A DNA stretch of 64,000 nucleotides from assembly GCA_024398055.1 (NCBI GenBank), contig CP073749.1:186001-250000 (forward strand), given 5' to 3'. The DNA is from a bacterium SCSIO 12741 (GTDB taxonomy: Bacteria; Bacteroidota; Bacteroidia; Flavobacteriales_G; Salibacteraceae). Shown one piece after another: positions 62,700 to 64,000 of the stretch; within the stretch, counting starts at the first letter, position 1, and every line of letters starts with the position of its first letter. Made by a program: the position numbers and the translations under genes. The notes beneath the pieces are model-generated. The model ran no database searches, was not told the origin of the DNA, and saw only the letters and a program-made list of their open reading frames with translations.

Positions 62700-64000
62700 A
62701 TCTCAAGGTATTGACCGACTGCCCTTTTAGAACCAAAAAATACAGTCCAGCAGGTAAATCGGTTAACTGCAAAGATAACGATCCCTGATGGGATAAGGTT
62801 TGCTGTCCAAAACTCTGAACCCTTCTCCCGGAAATATCCTGAACAAAAACATCTACTGCTGCCTCGTGATTTTGTTGGTACCTCAATTGAAGCAATCCCT
62901 CGGTTGGGTTAGGGAAAAGTCTAAAATAGGATTCCTCTTGTTTCTCTTCAATCTCGGTGTAAAAATCTGCCTCCGTTGCCAGAGGATCATATAGATGAAC
63001 TGAATAGCCCATCAATATATTACTTGGCGCATCCGGATAGTAAATAGCCGGTGATACCGGGTTTCCGTTTGCATCCTCAGTAATTTTATAAACCCGAGTC
63101 AATAAATCTACGGAAGTTGTGGTGGGCACTGAGGTCATTCGTGCTCCAGGGGCAGCTGGAACATCAACCGGAACCTGGCTAAGCAATGTATAAGGATAAT
63201 AACCGGTAGATGCACTCGTCCTTACCCAACCATCCAATAGCTGATCACCTTGCCGAAGGTTATGAGAATAGGTTGCCGAAACATTTATTACATCCCCTTT
63301 GCACAATCCTCTCGGTAGCCCTTTTGATACGTCATTCAATTGAATATCTACATTCGTTGCCACAGTCTGAATGGAATAATTTCCAGGAGCCATAGGTTTT
63401 GGATAATGGTCAATTCGATACTTCGGATAGTCAATATGTTCCATGGTCGTTTTGGCATTCATCATCCCCCAACCGCAATGTTCGCTCGGCACAACCCCAT
63501 TACATGGATTTGAAGGTACCTGAGTAGCGTAATTTTGTAATAAATGCTCCACATCCTCAGGGGCCAAATCTTCATATAATGGAGATTGACCATTAAACTC
63601 AGACAATATCAAAGCAGCCACACCGCTTACATGAGGGGCTGATGAAGAAGTTCCCCAAAAATTTCCGTAATCATCTATTCGATTGCCGTCATGTTTCAGT
63701 GTATGAACATCTCCGGAACCATTATTTGACCCGTAAGGAGCTATTAGGTCCATGTCCTTACCAAACATGGCGTCAGAATGATAGCCGCCAGAAGAATTAT
63801 TTCCTCCTACACTTATTACCCAATCATCTGGGAAACAGGCGGGATAGGAAGATGAACTCATAGTTGGTTGATTACCTTTATTCCCCTCGAGGCCACGAAT
63901 ACCTTACCTAACTGGTTTACAATCCCCATAATATTCCCTGCCAACTGAAGATCGCCCGAAAATTTGTGGGGAATAAAGGGCCATGGAAATGAAGTATTCT
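62680..64000 (-). pseudogene. Subtilisin-like (S8) secreted protease with T9SS domain, frameshifted and cut by right edge
   Basis: From ATG 63861 the frame has SSSSYPACFPDDWVISVGG, the serine motif GTSSSAPHVSGVAAL, a C-terminal Ig-like part and a T9SS domain (RLFPNPTEGLLQLRY...YFLVLKGQSVNTLRFVK). Upstream, a different frame reads LAGNIMGIVNQLGKVFVASRG, which joins to NKGNQPTMSSSS if one base is added at the G4 run (C4 at 63883-63886 on plus). This is the expected ...VASxGNxG... of subtilases. The Asp and His parts must lie outside the window. The frameshift may be real or a consensus error. Confidence 0.78.

Noticed and set aside
1-64000. Insertion sequences, phage or integrase genes, attachment sites
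   Set aside because: No transposase, integrase or paired terminal repeats were recognised in any frame.

Overview
The window comes from a Bacteroidota genome, most likely a marine-type Flavobacteriia/Flavobacteriales relative. The evidence is: at least seven secreted proteins with C-terminal type IX secretion (T9SS) sorting domains; TAnnTTTG promoter elements of the Bacteroidota kind; frequent TTG/GTG starts with little Shine-Dalgarno sequence; an exosortase with a PID-CTERM-like substrate; Wza/Wzc exopolysaccharide machinery; and a conserved amidase/MlaD/Fe-S gene order that I recognise from Flavobacteriia. No rRNA, tRNA, CRISPR array, insertion sequence or phage gene was recognised.

Layout. 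(1) 1-8312, minus strand: a polysaccharide operon. Read in transcription order it holds a Wzc-type tyrosine kinase, an ABC exporter, an alpha-1,2-fucosyltransferase, a putative glycosyltransferase, a methyltransferase, a HldE-like sugar kinase, a GmhA-like isomerase and an epimerase that runs off the left edge. Most of these genes overlap. (2) 8380-15981, plus strand: two related giant secreted proteins, then a three-gene cassette of a 76-residue PID-CTERM-like protein, an exosortase and a membrane partner. A cluster of hairpins lies just after it. (3) 16108-25847: small conserved genes; the minus-strand amidase, MlaD, Fe-S oxidoreductase, HAD, CCG protein and conserved unknown operon; a divergent LptD; RidA; and an L,D-transpeptidase-like protein. 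(4) 26041-39682, plus strand: dihydrolipoyl dehydrogenase, then a second polysaccharide locus (AsnB, GT4, Wza, Wzc, RfbC, WecA/MraY-like transferase), a lytic transglycosylase and UvrA. (5) 40063-49412: T9SS cargo (a PKD protein, a double lectin-domain protein and an Omp28-like protein) among a DUF2059 gene, a small regulator/membrane-protein operon and an MtfA-like peptidase. (6) 49579-59334: accessory genes, including a Tat-type class V aminotransferase, a frameshifted lipoprotein hydrolase, a translationally coupled unknown protein plus radical SAM/SPASM enzyme, a PKD/EGF lipoprotein, an OmpA-like protein and an XRE regulator operon with inverted repeats. (7) 59460-64000, minus strand: two paralogous T9SS proteins and a subtilisin-like T9SS protease that is frameshifted and cut by the right edge.

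How the genes fit together. Most of the window concerns the cell surface: making and exporting two polysaccharides, building the outer membrane (LptD, MlaD) and peptidoglycan, and placing proteins on the surface by T9SS and by an exosortase. The most promising little-described items are the radical SAM pair at 52718-54783, the minimal exosortase cassette at 14755-15981, and the hairpin cluster at 16001-16093. Two genes carry apparent one-base losses in G runs, which may be real inactivation, phase variation or consensus errors.
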